From positions 62,001 to 126,000 of the forward strand of contig NZ_JAKGBI010000004.1 in NCBI RefSeq assembly GCF_021530565.1: a stretch of 64,000 bases of DNA. The letters run 5' to 3'. Of this stretch, positions 1 to 10,700 are shown piece by piece. A program made the translations under genes and the position numbers. The stretch is from Pseudoalteromonas sp. SMS1. Lineage in GTDB: Bacteria > Pseudomonadota > Gammaproteobacteria > Enterobacterales > Alteromonadaceae. Under the pieces are notes generated by a model. It ran no database searches, had not been told where the DNA came from, and was given only the letters and a program-made list of their open reading frames with translations. Position 1 is the first letter of the stretch, and every line of letters begins with the position of its first letter.

Positions 1-479
1 ACATCACTTTGATTAGATCTGTGACTAAACAAGCCTTCGCAAATGCTGAACATTCAAACCACTGCGAACATTTTGTTGTCAGTGCGCTACGCCATTCTGG
101 CGCTTTAACATTGTCTTTGGTGGCTGAATTGGGTGGGCATATTATTGGCCATGTAGCCGTTTCTCCCGTTGAATTATCAAATGGAGTCGGTAGATGGTTT
201 GGACTTGGCCCCGTCTCTGTATTACCCGAGTTTCAGGGGCAAGGGATTGGATCTCAGTTGATCAACCAAGCAATAGCAGCTCTGCATTCTCGTCAGGCTG
301 CTGGCTGTGTGGTGCTGGGAGAGCCTACATATTACAATCGATTTGGCTTTAAAGCAGAGCCGAGTATGGTTTTAGAAGGTGTGCCTGCTGAGTATTTTCA
401 AGTGCAAAGTTTTGGCGACAGCATCCCAAATTGCAGTGTTGCTTACCACGACGGGTTTTATTGCGAAAGCGAAGCATAA
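1..479 (+). CDS. GNAT family N-acetyltransferase (5' end outside window)
   Basis: This is a GNAT-fold acetyl-CoA-dependent acyltransferase of the small YhbS-like kind. The central part reads VSVLPEFQGQGIGSQLI, which is the acetyl-CoA pyrophosphate-binding motif A (Q-x-x-G-I/x-G), followed by a VVLGEPTYYNRFGF segment typical of the subfamily. A TTG at position 9 could act as a start, but the frame is open to the window edge and the residues before it (I-T-L-I-R) look like the normal N-terminus, so the true start is probably a few codons to the left. The substrate cannot be told from sequence. It converges with the DM9 gene, and a stem-loop lies between them. Confidence 0.85.
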   Translation, partial: ITLIRSVTKQAFANAEHSNHCEHFVVSALRHSGALTLSLVAELGGHIIGHVAVSPVELSNGVGRWFGLGPVSVLPEFQGQGIGSQLINQAIAALHSRQAAGCVVLGEPTYYNRFGFKAEPSMVLEGVPAEYFQVQSFGDSIPNCSVAYHDGFYCESEA

Positions 480-488
480 ACACGGTGA

Positions 489-535
489 AAGCCCCGCCAG
501 AAGCCATTTGGTTTCGACGGGGCTTGATATGGATA
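489..535. terminator. Stem-loop between convergent genes
   Basis: AAGCCCCG at 489-496 is complementary to CGGGGCTT at 528-535, with a smaller CCA/TGG pairing inside. There is no long T run on either side, so it may be a weak bidirectional terminator serving both the acetyltransferase and the DM9 gene. Confidence 0.45.
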
Positions 536-556
536 CGGTTAATCTCTAAAACGGTG

Positions 557-1120
557 CTAACGCGACCAACTTGCTCTGTCAGTTAATACCGAGAAGTTGT
601 CGTCGCTCACTTTTAATAAAAACTCTCGGCCTCCTTGACCATAGTAGCAGCCATGACCACGCACAAACTTACCCACTACGGTGTGTGCGCCATGTTTCCC
701 CTTGCAAATAAATACGTCAAAGCCTTCATTGCCACCAACCACAGCATTGGTTCTAATGTTATTTGGTAGTGCGCCAGGCACGTAAGGGCCATGCAAACGG
801 CTGTCCCAAACAAGGTTTCCAAACTTAGTAAGGAGTGACTTGTAGTTGTGGGTACCATACTCACGGCCGCGATAACTGATGTAACATTTCCCATTTACCG
901 CTTTGCCAGGCAGATTTGAATGACGGCATACATACACTGGAGAGCTTGGATCATGCTGGCCAGCGTAAATACCTGAGCCATCATTTGCGGTCGCTTGGCT
1001 TTTAAGTTTCCATCCGGTGTCATATCGCCAAGTACTTGGATCTGAATAAGCCATGGCAGAACCACTCGTCATTACAGATACAGCTAAAAGGCATAAACTT
1101 GATAGTGTGCTTTTTCTCAT
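557..1120 (-). CDS. Secreted DM9-repeat (DUF3421) protein, lectin-like
   Basis: The 187-residue product starts with a classical signal peptide (charged MRKS, hydrophobic stretch, SAMA cleavage region at about residue 24), so it should be exported. The rest carries two DM9-type repeats: VYVCRHSNLPGKAVNGKCYI followed by Y-x-G-R-E-Y, and FDVFICKGK...HTVVGKF...CYYGQGGRE near the C-terminus. DM9 domains are best known from animals, where some bind mannose, and they occur sporadically in bacteria. Function here is inferred as carbohydrate binding at or outside the cell surface. The gene stands alone, with about 300 bases before the next gene upstream. Domain assignment is by eye. Confidence 0.7.
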   Translation of the reverse strand: MRKSTLSSLCLLAVSVMTSGSAMAYSDPSTWRYDTGWKLKSQATANDGSGIYAGQHDPSSPVYVCRHSNLPGKAVNGKCYISYRGREYGTHNYKSLLTKFGNLVWDSRLHGPYVPGALPNNIRTNAVVGGNEGFDVFICKGKHGAHTVVGKFVRGHGCYYGQGGREFLLKVSDDNFSVLTDRASWSR

Positions 1121-1425
1121 TTTTATACTCGTAAAATCATGTTGTTAAATCCGTTTCGCAGCCAGTAAAAATGTATATTTACCTGCTTAAGCTGCCGCGA
1201 GTATTGTTAAGAAAGCCAGGCAAAGTGAACAAGAAAAACAGAGTGAAACCGCGGTTAATTTAGGTGAAAGAAAAATAAGATATTGATTTTAATTAATATA
1301 ATTAAATAATTCGTGAAATCAAAATTGAGTTCTAAAATCGTACGCACAAGCTTGAACTAGGCCAGTATCAGAACAGGCGAGTTATTGCGGGCAGCAAAGC
1401 CCGCAATCAGCAGTCAAATGGGTAG
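1121..1425. other. Intergenic region, AT-rich, with hairpin after rdrB
   Basis: This stretch separates the DM9 gene start from the end of rdrB. It holds AT-rich sequence that presumably carries the DM9 promoter and a perfect hairpin, TTGCGGGC (1385-1392) with GCCCGCAA (1399-1406), just beyond the rdrB stop. The hairpin has no clear T run but probably ends or protects the RADAR transcript. No other gene is seen. Confidence 0.5.
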
Positions 1426-3987
1426 CTAACTTTCATTAACCCAATTTAAATGGTTGCTTTTGAACACTTCCAACCCTTTGTTTCTTATTCGCTCTATCCA
1501 TTGAGCTGATGTCGTTGAACCAACACCATAGTGCTTAACCGCCACTTTTTGCAGCACGCGGTGTTCGTTTGCAATCGTGGTCGGCATTAAAGCAGAGTCA
1601 TCAGTGTTAATACAAACTTGTACTGCGCCTCTTCTTAAACCGAATTTGTTGTGTTCTTGCCCTGTTTGTAACCACGCAGGGTCTGGCGGATCCCAACGAA
1701 AAATCGGATGTTGGTTATACTGCTCAAAGCGACCCACGTAAATATTAGACGTGGGACAAGCTTCAATAATAATGTCTTGCGCTGAGTAGCTTTCCATTTG
1801 CAAATCTTGGATTGCTTCATACAGCTCTAACTCAGCTGCTGAAACCGAGTCGTAAAAACGTCCATTTTCAATTCGTAGCGGCATTTCACCAAGCTGTGGC
1901 AAGCAATCAACAATCACTGGCCGCTTGCTTATTTCACTAAACCCATCATGTACTGTCCCAGCAAACAGATATTGTCGCCAAAGATCCATCACACGTGTTG
2001 AATACGAGGCAACGTGTTCACTCATTACAAAATCAATGGCCCAATCTTGATTGCCACTATTGCAGTGGCTTGATGAGGGCATACCAAGTTGATTTGGCTG
2101 TACTCTCATTGTTTCTGGGCAATTGCGTCTTAGTTTCCATGACTCATAGAGCTCACGGACCGAATAAGATTGGTTGGGATAAAGTTGGTTAGCCCAAAAA
2201 TCTATCTTTTCTGAGAGTAATTGCAGTACCCCAGTAAACTTGGGCACGGTCTGTATAACTTCAATTGCTTTTTGATAACACCACACCAAATTGTCGAGAT
2301 GATCGCCCAAGGTGACATACGCGGTTCTTTGCCGCTGTGCCCATTGCGCTGGAAACACACCCAATGCCAGTGCATGGCCCAACCGGTCTCCCGCCTTAAA
2401 ATCACAAAATACAACCGTTTCATCAATCGCCCTTAGGCCACTGAGTAAGTGACTATAATCTTCACCACTGTGCACGGTTAAAAAAGGCCTTTGAAAACGG
2501 CTGCTAAACATAGTGTTTGAGGGGTGCTTGGCGCTTCTAATAACGCGCAAAGCCGGTGCAAACACCTCAATTGGCAGCTCATTTTCGTTGCCCGCTACGT
2601 CGTAACCGCGAATGGCTTTACGTAAATCAATATGCGCTTTTTCTTCGACCAATTTACTTTTCGAAAACTCGGATATTTCTTCATCAGAAAAGCTAACTGA
2701 GCTTTTAATACTTTGCAGTGTTGCCACCATTTTTCTTAAGCTTTTTCGCAGCTCGCTTTGATATCGGTCCTCTCGTTTCAACTCACCTCTTTTTGAGCTT
2801 CGAGAAAAGTGCACCACAAAATGCAGATTCTCCGCGAGGGATTTCTTCAGTGCCGAACCTAACGCATACTCAAAAATGTCTGCCTTTATTTCTCCTTGTT
2901 TACTTAACAATAAATTTGGGGCAATTCTAAACTCTCGATAAACATGCTGATTAATATCAGATGTTAAACTGTCATCAATTGGGTAATCTTGATGTTGGCG
3001 ACTAAACTTCTTCCTCCCATCAAAGTCGAATGACTCTACAAATTGACCCAGCCCGGTTCCCCACACAATCATGTAGTTTCGCAAAATATTTGAGAGGCGA
3101 ATTAACTGAGACGTCACCTTAGGTGCGCGCTCAAAGTTGTATAGTGCCCCTAGACAATAGGCTAGCCATCGCTTGTCAGAGCGTATAAACGGCTGATGCG
3201 CTCGGATCAACGCCTTTTGAGACAAGTTTTGATCCCCTTGGGAACTACCATTGATCGCAAAAACTGGCTTTGCATTTTGCTTAATAGCGGCAAGATCCAG
3301 TGGCCTGTCTTCGCCATGTTCAAATACGCACGCTAGCAACTGATTACTGATTGAATGGCACCATTTTGGCAGTTGCGCTTTTTCATACCGGCCACTCTCA
3401 AAGTAGGTAAATTCGGGGCGAGTCGGCCAACCATCGGTAAGTTGCTCACCATACAGCGCAAAACTAAGCAAAGATGGGCCCGTGTGGCCATGACCACCTA
3501 GATGAACATGGTTGTCGGCATATTGATGAACATGCTCTTGGCCATTGAGCGCGTATGGACATTGGTGTGTTTGAATACAAGTAAGAATATCATCCGCACT
3601 GAAGTTGTAGTCGTTGGCCAAATCGACATACCCTTGTGCAATGATCCAGCTGCCATCCACCAGAGACAGTAACTCTAGCCACTGCTCAAGCTTTTGCGGC
3701 TTTACTTCAAAACGACAGCCTTGCCACTCTAAAAACGTATTACTTAAGCGCGAGAGCACAGTACTGATGGACGTGGCAGGGTCATCATAATTAAAAGCAA
3801 TCAGCTGATTTAATATATCTTCATTTCGTAGATTACGTTGAATATAAGGTTGATAATCCCCGACCATCTGCGCCATGCGCGTTAAAAAGTTTTTTCCTAA
3901 AGGATCTTGTGTGCCGAGTGATGCAATGGCTTTGTCTGACGTTAAAAAAGCAATATCACTCAATTGCGAATCGTTTAAAATAATCAT
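1426..3987 (-). CDS. rdrB: RADAR antiviral system adenosine deaminase RdrB
   Basis: The 853-residue product has the dispersed metal-dependent adenosine deaminase motifs in the right order: HVHLGG (metal-binding H-x-H, about residue 160), HSGED (about 505), DRLGHA (about 534), EACPTSN (about 741) and NTDDS (about 794). This length and this layout, with large insertions between the motifs, match RdrB rather than a housekeeping Add enzyme of about 340 residues. In described RADAR systems RdrB works with the ATPase RdrA during phage infection to deaminate adenosine nucleotides or RNA and stop growth. Its start codon overlaps the end of rdrA by four bases, so the two are translationally coupled. 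All catalytic motifs look intact. Confidence 0.9.
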   Translation of the reverse strand: MIILNDSQLSDIAFLTSDKAIASLGTQDPLGKNFLTRMAQMVGDYQPYIQRNLRNEDILNQLIAFNYDDPATSISTVLSRLSNTFLEWQGCRFEVKPQKLEQWLELLSLVDGSWIIAQGYVDLANDYNFSADDILTCIQTHQCPYALNGQEHVHQYADNHVHLGGHGHTGPSLLSFALYGEQLTDGWPTRPEFTYFESGRYEKAQLPKWCHSISNQLLACVFEHGEDRPLDLAAIKQNAKPVFAINGSSQGDQNLSQKALIRAHQPFIRSDKRWLAYCLGALYNFERAPKVTSQLIRLSNILRNYMIVWGTGLGQFVESFDFDGRKKFSRQHQDYPIDDSLTSDINQHVYREFRIAPNLLLSKQGEIKADIFEYALGSALKKSLAENLHFVVHFSRSSKRGELKREDRYQSELRKSLRKMVATLQSIKSSVSFSDEEISEFSKSKLVEEKAHIDLRKAIRGYDVAGNENELPIEVFAPALRVIRSAKHPSNTMFSSRFQRPFLTVHSGEDYSHLLSGLRAIDETVVFCDFKAGDRLGHALALGVFPAQWAQRQRTAYVTLGDHLDNLVWCYQKAIEVIQTVPKFTGVLQLLSEKIDFWANQLYPNQSYSVRELYESWKLRRNCPETMRVQPNQLGMPSSSHCNSGNQDWAIDFVMSEHVASYSTRVMDLWRQYLFAGTVHDGFSEISKRPVIVDCLPQLGEMPLRIENGRFYDSVSAAELELYEAIQDLQMESYSAQDIIIEACPTSNIYVGRFEQYNQHPIFRWDPPDPAWLQTGQEHNKFGLRRGAVQVCINTDDSALMPTTIANEHRVLQKVAVKHYGVGSTTSAQWIERIRNKGLEVFKSNHLNWVNES

Positions 3988-6740
3988 GATTTGCGCTCAA
4001 ACCTGTCATGCATGGCTTTATATAAATTCAGCGATAGATTTGAACCTGCATTACTTCGAATGCTACGTGCATCTGGGAACCTCATAACAAGCATGGTGTA
4101 AAACTCTTTGGCCTCGTTGCCATACCGTGAAAGGTCGTGTTCGAGATATTCCTTCATCCCCTTTAAGCCAACCTTAACATCACGATAAATATCCCCCTTT
4201 CTGCGCGCATAATTGATTAGTAACTTCTTCATTTCTGACGGCATGCTTGCTTTAGACACGGAAGATTTTGGCACGTTGTTTTCAGGGGGCGATTCACCAG
4301 AAATATCCCCCAGCTTAATACGCGTTTTAATAGGCGCATTTTGCTCAGGCCCTTCTAGTAACAGAGTAAATAAAGGATGTGACTCAAGCGCCTTAATAAA
4401 TAGCCACTTCACATCTTCGGTGTTGGGCACTTGTGACTCAAGCATGGCAATATTTCGAGTCAGCGTGCGATCATATTTAGAGAACTCTTTGGGATCTCTG
4501 ATTGTTTGCTGACGCTTCGTCACCGCAACACTGGCTTGTACAGCGGTTCCTTCAATCATGGCTGAATACGCGGCGTTAATAAGCATATATTCAAACCGCT
4601 TTACATAATCCGTTAAGTATTCGTTTTGATAGCTAGAGCCTTTAGCAAAATCATTGACCTTGAATGAATTAAAGGCAGTCAATGATTTGTTAAAAATAAA
4701 GCTAAAAATAGGCACTAGTTTTTCGGCATCTAAGGACTTAAAAAAGGCGTCATGTGTTTGTCGCCATTGCAGCACGCTCTGCGCTAAATAGTGACTGACT
4801 TCTTTTTGGGCGCTTTCTTCGTTAGAGGCTTGATTGTGCGCACTGACCTCTTCTCCTCCACCAACGGCTTCATCTTCTAGCGCTTTGGTAGGCGCGATAT
4901 TAAAGATACTGTAAAAGGGGCGACGCTGAAGCATTCTTTGTAGGTTGTCGGCAATGTTGTTTGCACACCCCAATTGTAAAAACGAATACATGATAATTTC
5001 AAATGCGCGGCTTACGAACACAAACTGGTAATTATTAACCAGTGTTGAGTACGCACTTTTTTGGGTATATACGCTAATTAACAATTCGTCCAAGCTACAG
5101 GATGCAATCACGGTCTCTTTAGAGGGGCTGTCTGAGGGTTCAGCGACTTGTGTCAGTACTAAATCTTTTTCAATTGAGAGTACTGTTTTGTTCGAAACCG
5201 TACTGTTGGGATGATAAAACTCCAATGGTGGCATGCTTGCAATGACGCGGTCTTTAAAGTCAAAAGCCGCTTTGAGTAGAGCCAAGTTGTCCCGTTTCCA
5301 CGCGTCTTTTTCTGAGTTTTTAATTTTTTGCTGACCTTCAGAACTGGTTTCAACACCCAAGGCAATACATTGTGAGCGCAAAAACCGTTTTCCCCCCCAG
5401 AAAAAGTGTTCTTTGTTAATTTGCAGTTTTGGGTTAAAGCTCGGCAGCTGCATAATGTTAAAAAGGTCACCAGCTTCTTGATTTTTGAGCGTTAAATACG
5501 AGTTTACGTTTGTGTAGGCGAACCCTGATTGTTTTTGCTCAGCCCAGTTGAAATAGTTTTTCCACAGCTTGTAACTGATTTCAGTGGTCGTTTTAGCCGC
5601 ATCAAGGTCACTGGGTAAAATTGCCCGCGCAAGCTGAGTAAATTCTCTCGCAGAGGTCGGCTGAGGCCAGTCATTTAGCACTTCTTCATTCAAGCAAAGC
5701 GGGTAAAACTCATTGAATATTGCTTTAACATAGTTCCGATAGTGATAAGGCTGTGCACCTGTGCTTGTGAGCACATTAAATTCCAACGTTGGATAAATAT
5801 GTTCAATGGGGACCAACGTAATGCGCATTTGGTTTGGAAATACTTTGGTTAAGTATGCCGACGTCAGCTCTTTGCTAAGTTGTTTGCCCTTCTCTATTTG
5901 CGACGTGTTTTTTGTCTGTTTACTGTATGCCTTGGCGTCAAAATGTAACTCTACCATTTGCTCATATAGGCCATAATCACCGCTGACTATCGGGATGATA
6001 TACGGGCAACCAAGTAAACGGCGCACCTGATCGACTACTTCGTATGCCCTTTCAAGTGCCATGTCTACATCGTCAATGGGCAACGCAATCGCATCACAGT
6101 CTAAGATTTCGAGTGCACTCTCAACATATCGATGAAAATGCTGTTCAATACTGATGCCGGACTTGTACTGTAAAATTCTATCAATACCCGTTACCCCTTC
6201 AAACTCCTCTTTTTTGCCCAGTGAATCGGCAAGAACTTGAAGGTTTCTGTAAAATATACTCTTTTGTCTTTCTTCCGGCAGGCCGGTTCGTGCGAAGCCA
6301 TTACCACTTTCAAATACACGTTCTACTTCCGTATAAATTTGCGCAATGATCACGTTGGCAAAGTTATCATGGTCAATCAGCATGGTCGGATCGATAGATG
6401 GCATAAAGTGAATGCTCGACGCTTGCAAGTGGTCATTTTGCTTACAGTGGTACTGCCACATCGCCTTACAGTTTCGTAAAAACACGGTTTTACCGGTCCC
6501 TCTGCCACCGTTTACTAATATTGCATTGTGAGACAACCAAGTTTTAGTATCGTCCAGGCTTCTTTCTTTGTTATATGCTTGCGCATCTTTTAAGAATGCA
6601 CACAACCTATCAATTAATCTGTCTCGGGCTTCAAACTGCCAAAACTCTTTGCCTTCTTTTTTGTCATCAACCTCGGCCAGTGACACAAAATCATCGCGAT
6701 ATTCTTCTTTAGTTAGATCTAATATGTATTTAATGGCCAT
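3984..6740 (-). CDS. rdrA: RADAR antiviral system ATPase RdrA
   Basis: This is a 918-residue P-loop ATPase. Walker A reads NGGRGTGKT at about residues 76-84, and a Walker B-like strand, ALPIDDVDMA, lies near residue 220, in the style of KAP/STAND-type NTPases. The remaining two thirds is a long, mostly helical region without a motif I recognise. The position directly before an ADA-motif protein of RdrB size identifies it as RdrA, which forms large ring assemblies with RdrB in described systems. It starts immediately after the stop of the SLATT gene and overlaps rdrB by four bases, giving a tight three-gene operon. No truncation is apparent. Confidence 0.9.
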   Translation of the reverse strand: MAIKYILDLTKEEYRDDFVSLAEVDDKKEGKEFWQFEARDRLIDRLCAFLKDAQAYNKERSLDDTKTWLSHNAILVNGGRGTGKTVFLRNCKAMWQYHCKQNDHLQASSIHFMPSIDPTMLIDHDNFANVIIAQIYTEVERVFESGNGFARTGLPEERQKSIFYRNLQVLADSLGKKEEFEGVTGIDRILQYKSGISIEQHFHRYVESALEILDCDAIALPIDDVDMALERAYEVVDQVRRLLGCPYIIPIVSGDYGLYEQMVELHFDAKAYSKQTKNTSQIEKGKQLSKELTSAYLTKVFPNQMRITLVPIEHIYPTLEFNVLTSTGAQPYHYRNYVKAIFNEFYPLCLNEEVLNDWPQPTSAREFTQLARAILPSDLDAAKTTTEISYKLWKNYFNWAEQKQSGFAYTNVNSYLTLKNQEAGDLFNIMQLPSFNPKLQINKEHFFWGGKRFLRSQCIALGVETSSEGQQKIKNSEKDAWKRDNLALLKAAFDFKDRVIASMPPLEFYHPNSTVSNKTVLSIEKDLVLTQVAEPSDSPSKETVIASCSLDELLISVYTQKSAYSTLVNNYQFVFVSRAFEIIMYSFLQLGCANNIADNLQRMLQRRPFYSIFNIAPTKALEDEAVGGGEEVSAHNQASNEESAQKEVSHYLAQSVLQWRQTHDAFFKSLDAEKLVPIFSFIFNKSLTAFNSFKVNDFAKGSSYQNEYLTDYVKRFEYMLINAAYSAMIEGTAVQASVAVTKRQQTIRDPKEFSKYDRTLTRNIAMLESQVPNTEDVKWLFIKALESHPLFTLLLEGPEQNAPIKTRIKLGDISGESPPENNVPKSSVSKASMPSEMKKLLINYARRKGDIYRDVKVGLKGMKEYLEHDLSRYGNEAKEFYTMLVMRFPDARSIRSNAGSNLSLNLYKAMHDRFERKS

Positions 6741-7508
6741 TTATTTTTTTAATCCTTTTACCAAATCAAAGGCGCTGTTGTGTACTTTATAGTGATCGCC
6801 TAGAATTTCTCTATCTCTACGGTCTATGATCTCTTGTACCATTGTAAATAACCGCTTGAATGTTTCGGTTCTAATACGATCAACTTCAAACTTTCCCGCA
6901 CTGTGCAGCGCAATTTCGTACTCTCTTTTTAGCCGACCTAATTGATGCGCCATAGTCTGATTACGTATAGACGAAGCCGTAAATCCAAACAGCCGATTAC
7001 TCATATAGGTTAATAAAAACCCAGCGACGCAAGATATCCCCAATAAACAAATAACAGCCTTTGTAAAGGCGCATGTTAATGCCAAAACAAAAATTAAATT
7101 AAAAGACGCCAAAACCAAAGATTGACGCTTACGCCAAGTAAATTCATCGGGTTCAACAAAGGTATTATCGGCACGCTTGAAGGGATAAACTCTAAAACTA
7201 ACAAATATTGCAAGCATCAATGAAGGCAGTGCCGCGAGCACAACCCAATTTAAGTCGTACCCATCCCACAGTTGGCTTTGCGTAAATATCTTTAGATGCG
7301 GACTAAGTTCAGCAATGGCGAAAAAGCCTAATAAGGTGAATGCCCAAATAGAGAATAAAACCGCTAATGTTCTTGTGGCCTTACTGCTTTTGTCTGCGCG
7401 CTTGTGCGCGGGGAGGTATATTTCGTGAATAAACCAGTTAATTTCACTTACAACTGGGTCGTTGTCATCAATTTTCTCGATATATCCTTGATACTTCGGA
7501 TTTCCCAT
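6741..7508 (-). CDS. SLATT-type membrane protein, RADAR accessory
   Basis: The 255-residue protein has two pairs of hydrophobic helices (about residues 45-70 with 85-105, and about 130-170) separated by a basic, charged loop, then a long C-terminal cytoplasmic helix region rich in R, E and K. This plan suits SLATT-domain proteins, which are predicted membrane effectors or pores in nucleotide-triggered defence systems and have been reported as an optional accessory gene in a subset of RADAR loci. It is the first gene of the operon, directly abutting rdrA. The SLATT call is by topology and context; a plain accessory membrane protein of another family is possible. Confidence 0.7.
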   Translation of the reverse strand: MGNPKYQGYIEKIDDNDPVVSEINWFIHEIYLPAHKRADKSSKATRTLAVLFSIWAFTLLGFFAIAELSPHLKIFTQSQLWDGYDLNWVVLAALPSLMLAIFVSFRVYPFKRADNTFVEPDEFTWRKRQSLVLASFNLIFVLALTCAFTKAVICLLGISCVAGFLLTYMSNRLFGFTASSIRNQTMAHQLGRLKREYEIALHSAGKFEVDRIRTETFKRLFTMVQEIIDRRDREILGDHYKVHNSAFDLVKGLKK

Positions 7509-7561
7509 AACAGCCTCAATGCTTTTATACTGGCTTATTTGAATACAAATATGACCAATAC

Positions 7562-7608
7562 GATGTTAAATATTAAATTGCGTTACAAAGTAATGTAATT
7601 TTAACATC
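7562..7608. promoter_or_regulatory. Long inverted repeat upstream of the RADAR operon
   Basis: GATGTTAAA (7562-7570) is perfectly complementary to TTTAACATC (7600-7608), and between them sits a second small hairpin, GTTAC-AAA-GTAA. It lies about 55 bases before the start of the first RADAR gene, inside the 235-base region that must contain the operon promoter. It could be an operator or a leader hairpin; the RADAR operon has no obvious dedicated regulator gene. Confidence 0.5.
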
Positions 7609-7743
7609 CAAGCAATGGGCTAAGTCGAATATTAAAAAGGTCTTGTAATTAACCCTGCGTTATCTAAAGCGCCTTGCGTTTATATTAATATTCAATGGTG
7701 ACATACGATCTGCCAAATTATCCATACACGTAAAGTGGCTCAT

Positions 7744-10700
7744 TTATTTTTTCAACTCACTGTGTTTATCTCTTTGCTTTTGTACAAACGTTTTCGCGGT
7801 CATGCCAAACTGCTTCTTAAAGCATGCACTGAAGTAAGATCCAGAGTTGAACCCTACTTCGTCGGCGACTTGCGCCACATTCTTACCATTAAGCAGTGGC
7901 GTCACGGATTTATAGAGACGGTAAGTTCTCAAATACTCATTGGCCCCCATGGAGATCAAAGCAGTTAACTTACGATGTAATTGCCGTTCACTCAGCGCCA
8001 TTTCTTTTGCAAGCTCAGCGACGGTGGTGTCGGGTTGTCTATAGTAGCGCTCGGCCACAGCGTCCAATTTATCGAGAAAATCATAAATATGCGGTTCATC
8101 CTTAAATTGCAACTTAGGCAGTGCAGGTAAACTTAGCGCATCTTTGCGCGGCGTCTCGGTAAGGCGCTTACGCCACTTGTCGAGCATTGCCTGTTGGTGA
8201 TTAAACAAGTTACTCACTTTTAACTCGAGTGCCTGTAAATTAAATGGCTTGGTAATGTAGTCATCAGCCCGTAAGGTGAGCCCTTCAATTTGGCGCTGCT
8301 CATTTAAATTAGCAGTTAGCAAAATGACGGGAATATGAGCAGTCAATGTATCTTGCTTAATTGCGGACAATAAGCCAAACCCGTCTAGTTTTGGCATCAT
8401 GACATCAGAGATAATTAAATCTGGCAGCACAGACTGCGCCAATGACAGGGCCTCTTCACCATCTCGAGCAACCATCACTTTATAGGACTTACCAAATACA
8501 CTGTGCAAAAATTCAAGCATATCGGGCGTATCATCTACAATCAAAATAGACCGCGCAAGCTGAGGACCAATAAGAGAGTTATCAGCGTTTTGAACTGTAT
8601 CGGGCATTTGGTGAGTTGCTTCAATGGGACATTGTCCCTGCTGGTTAGCCTCCTTAAAAGTGAGAGTGAAAGTACTGCCTTGGCCTGCTATAGAATGCAC
8701 ATCAACCGAGCCGTTCAAAGCCTCTACTGTTGACTTAACCACACTGAGTCCAATACCCAGCCCAACGCTGTATTGGCTGCCTTGTTCAGTTCGGTACTCA
8801 GGTTCAAAAATACGCGTTAGCTCGTCTGATGAAATACCAATCCCTTTGTCCTGCACGCTCAAGGTACATCGCGTCCCCTCTTGATATTGTTCAGTCTTTA
8901 AGTCCAGTGAAATAGGACTGCCCTGCGCGCTGTATTTTATGGCATTACTGAGTAGGTTGCTCACACATTGTTCAAGCTGATCTTGACCTGCGTACACCAT
9001 CACGTTTGGCGCGATATTTAACTCAATTGGTGAACCTTGTTTAGTCAACAAAGGTGCAAAAGCGTTTGCTTGCTCATGGCAGATCTTAGACAAGTCATAA
9101 GCTTGTAGCACTGGTTGAGCATGCTTTTCAGCCTGATTTGGTTTCCCATGGTGCTCAGACACCTGCATAAGTTGCTCAATAAGTACTTTCAAACGCTTTG
9201 CATTGCTGACCACAATATTCGCCATTTTAGTACGTTCTTGTGCTTGTTCTGCTTTAAGTAATTGTTCTGCTGGCCCCTGGATCAGTGACACTGGCGTCAT
9301 CAGTTCATGAGATAGCGTTTTCAATAATAACGTTCTCTGTGCCTCAGCACTCGCCAATGCTTGAGACTGCTCTGATAGTTGCAAATTCTGCTCGGTGATC
9401 GCCTTAGTTTGCCTTGCAACCTCTTGCTCAAGCTTTCTTTGGATCCGTTTTAGCGCTGCAACCCTTAAGTGGTAAATTGCAAACAAACACATAACCGATG
9501 CCAAGCCATAAGCAAAGTAGGCCCAAATCGTTGCAAACCATGGGGTTTTTATCGAAAACTCAAATTCTCCGGTAGTATTGGACCAGTTGCCCATGCTATC
9601 GGTGCTTTGGATTTTGAGGTTATATTCACCGTATGACAGCCTTGGGATCATCAACACTCGACTGTTCCCTAATTCGACCCAAGCCTGTGACACGCCCTCT
9701 AATTTATAACGAAACTGTTGTTTAGAGGCACTGGCAAAGTTTGTATTGGCGATATTAAAACGAATACTGGCATGCTGATAAGGTAACTCAAATAATGACT
9801 GTTGATTCAAAAACGTGCGTGTACTGCCATCACCAAATGTCATCTCAAATTCACTGACTTTAGGCCTAGCATCAAAATAGGTGAGCTTTTCTGGCGCGAA
9901 CAAAGTTAAGCCTTCAGCCGATGCAAACACCAATTCATGGCCCGTACTTGTTGCTGCACTACCGAGATAACCTTGATGGTAAAGTCCATCTCCTTTGTCA
10001 AAATAACGTACTTCGTCTGCCTTGTCGGGATGCCATGAAAAGATCCCTAACCCACTGGCAAACCAAACATGACCAGAAGGGGTAAATGCGATGCTCACAT
10101 CTGTGATATGGGCTAGCTGTTTGGGCAATGTAAGCCAAGTATTTTCATGTGTATTAAATGCTTTTATACCGGAGTCGGTTTGTAAAAACAGCACCCCTTC
10201 AGGGCTTAAAAATAAATCGTACACGGTATGCTTAAATTCAGCTTTCAACACATCATGAGTCGAAACCCACCCTGTTTTAACGTCTAGCATCTGCACCCCG
10301 GCAGACGTCGCTATCCATATAACGTTATTGTCTTTTACAATACTGTGTACCTGATCAGAAAGAAGCTCCGTTTGCGCCTGCGTATACCTTTGGGTTTGCC
10401 CGGTTTGCGGGTTAAATTTAGTTAAACCGTCAAAGCTGTGTGACAACCAAATTGCAGTGTCACTCTCAACGACTATCGCATAAATTGAATCAGGGATGCC
10501 ATGTTCAGCAAATGAAAACTGATTCAATATTTGCAAGCTCTGCGCATCAATCTGTAGTAACTCTTGGTAAAAACTAACCCAGAGTGTGTTGTTACTCCCT
10601 TTTGCGATAGCTTGAGCAGATAAATCTTGCGTTGCCAAGCACCCATTGAGGCGACCATTTATTTGATACCGGCACAGCCCAGCCAATTGATCTGCGACCC

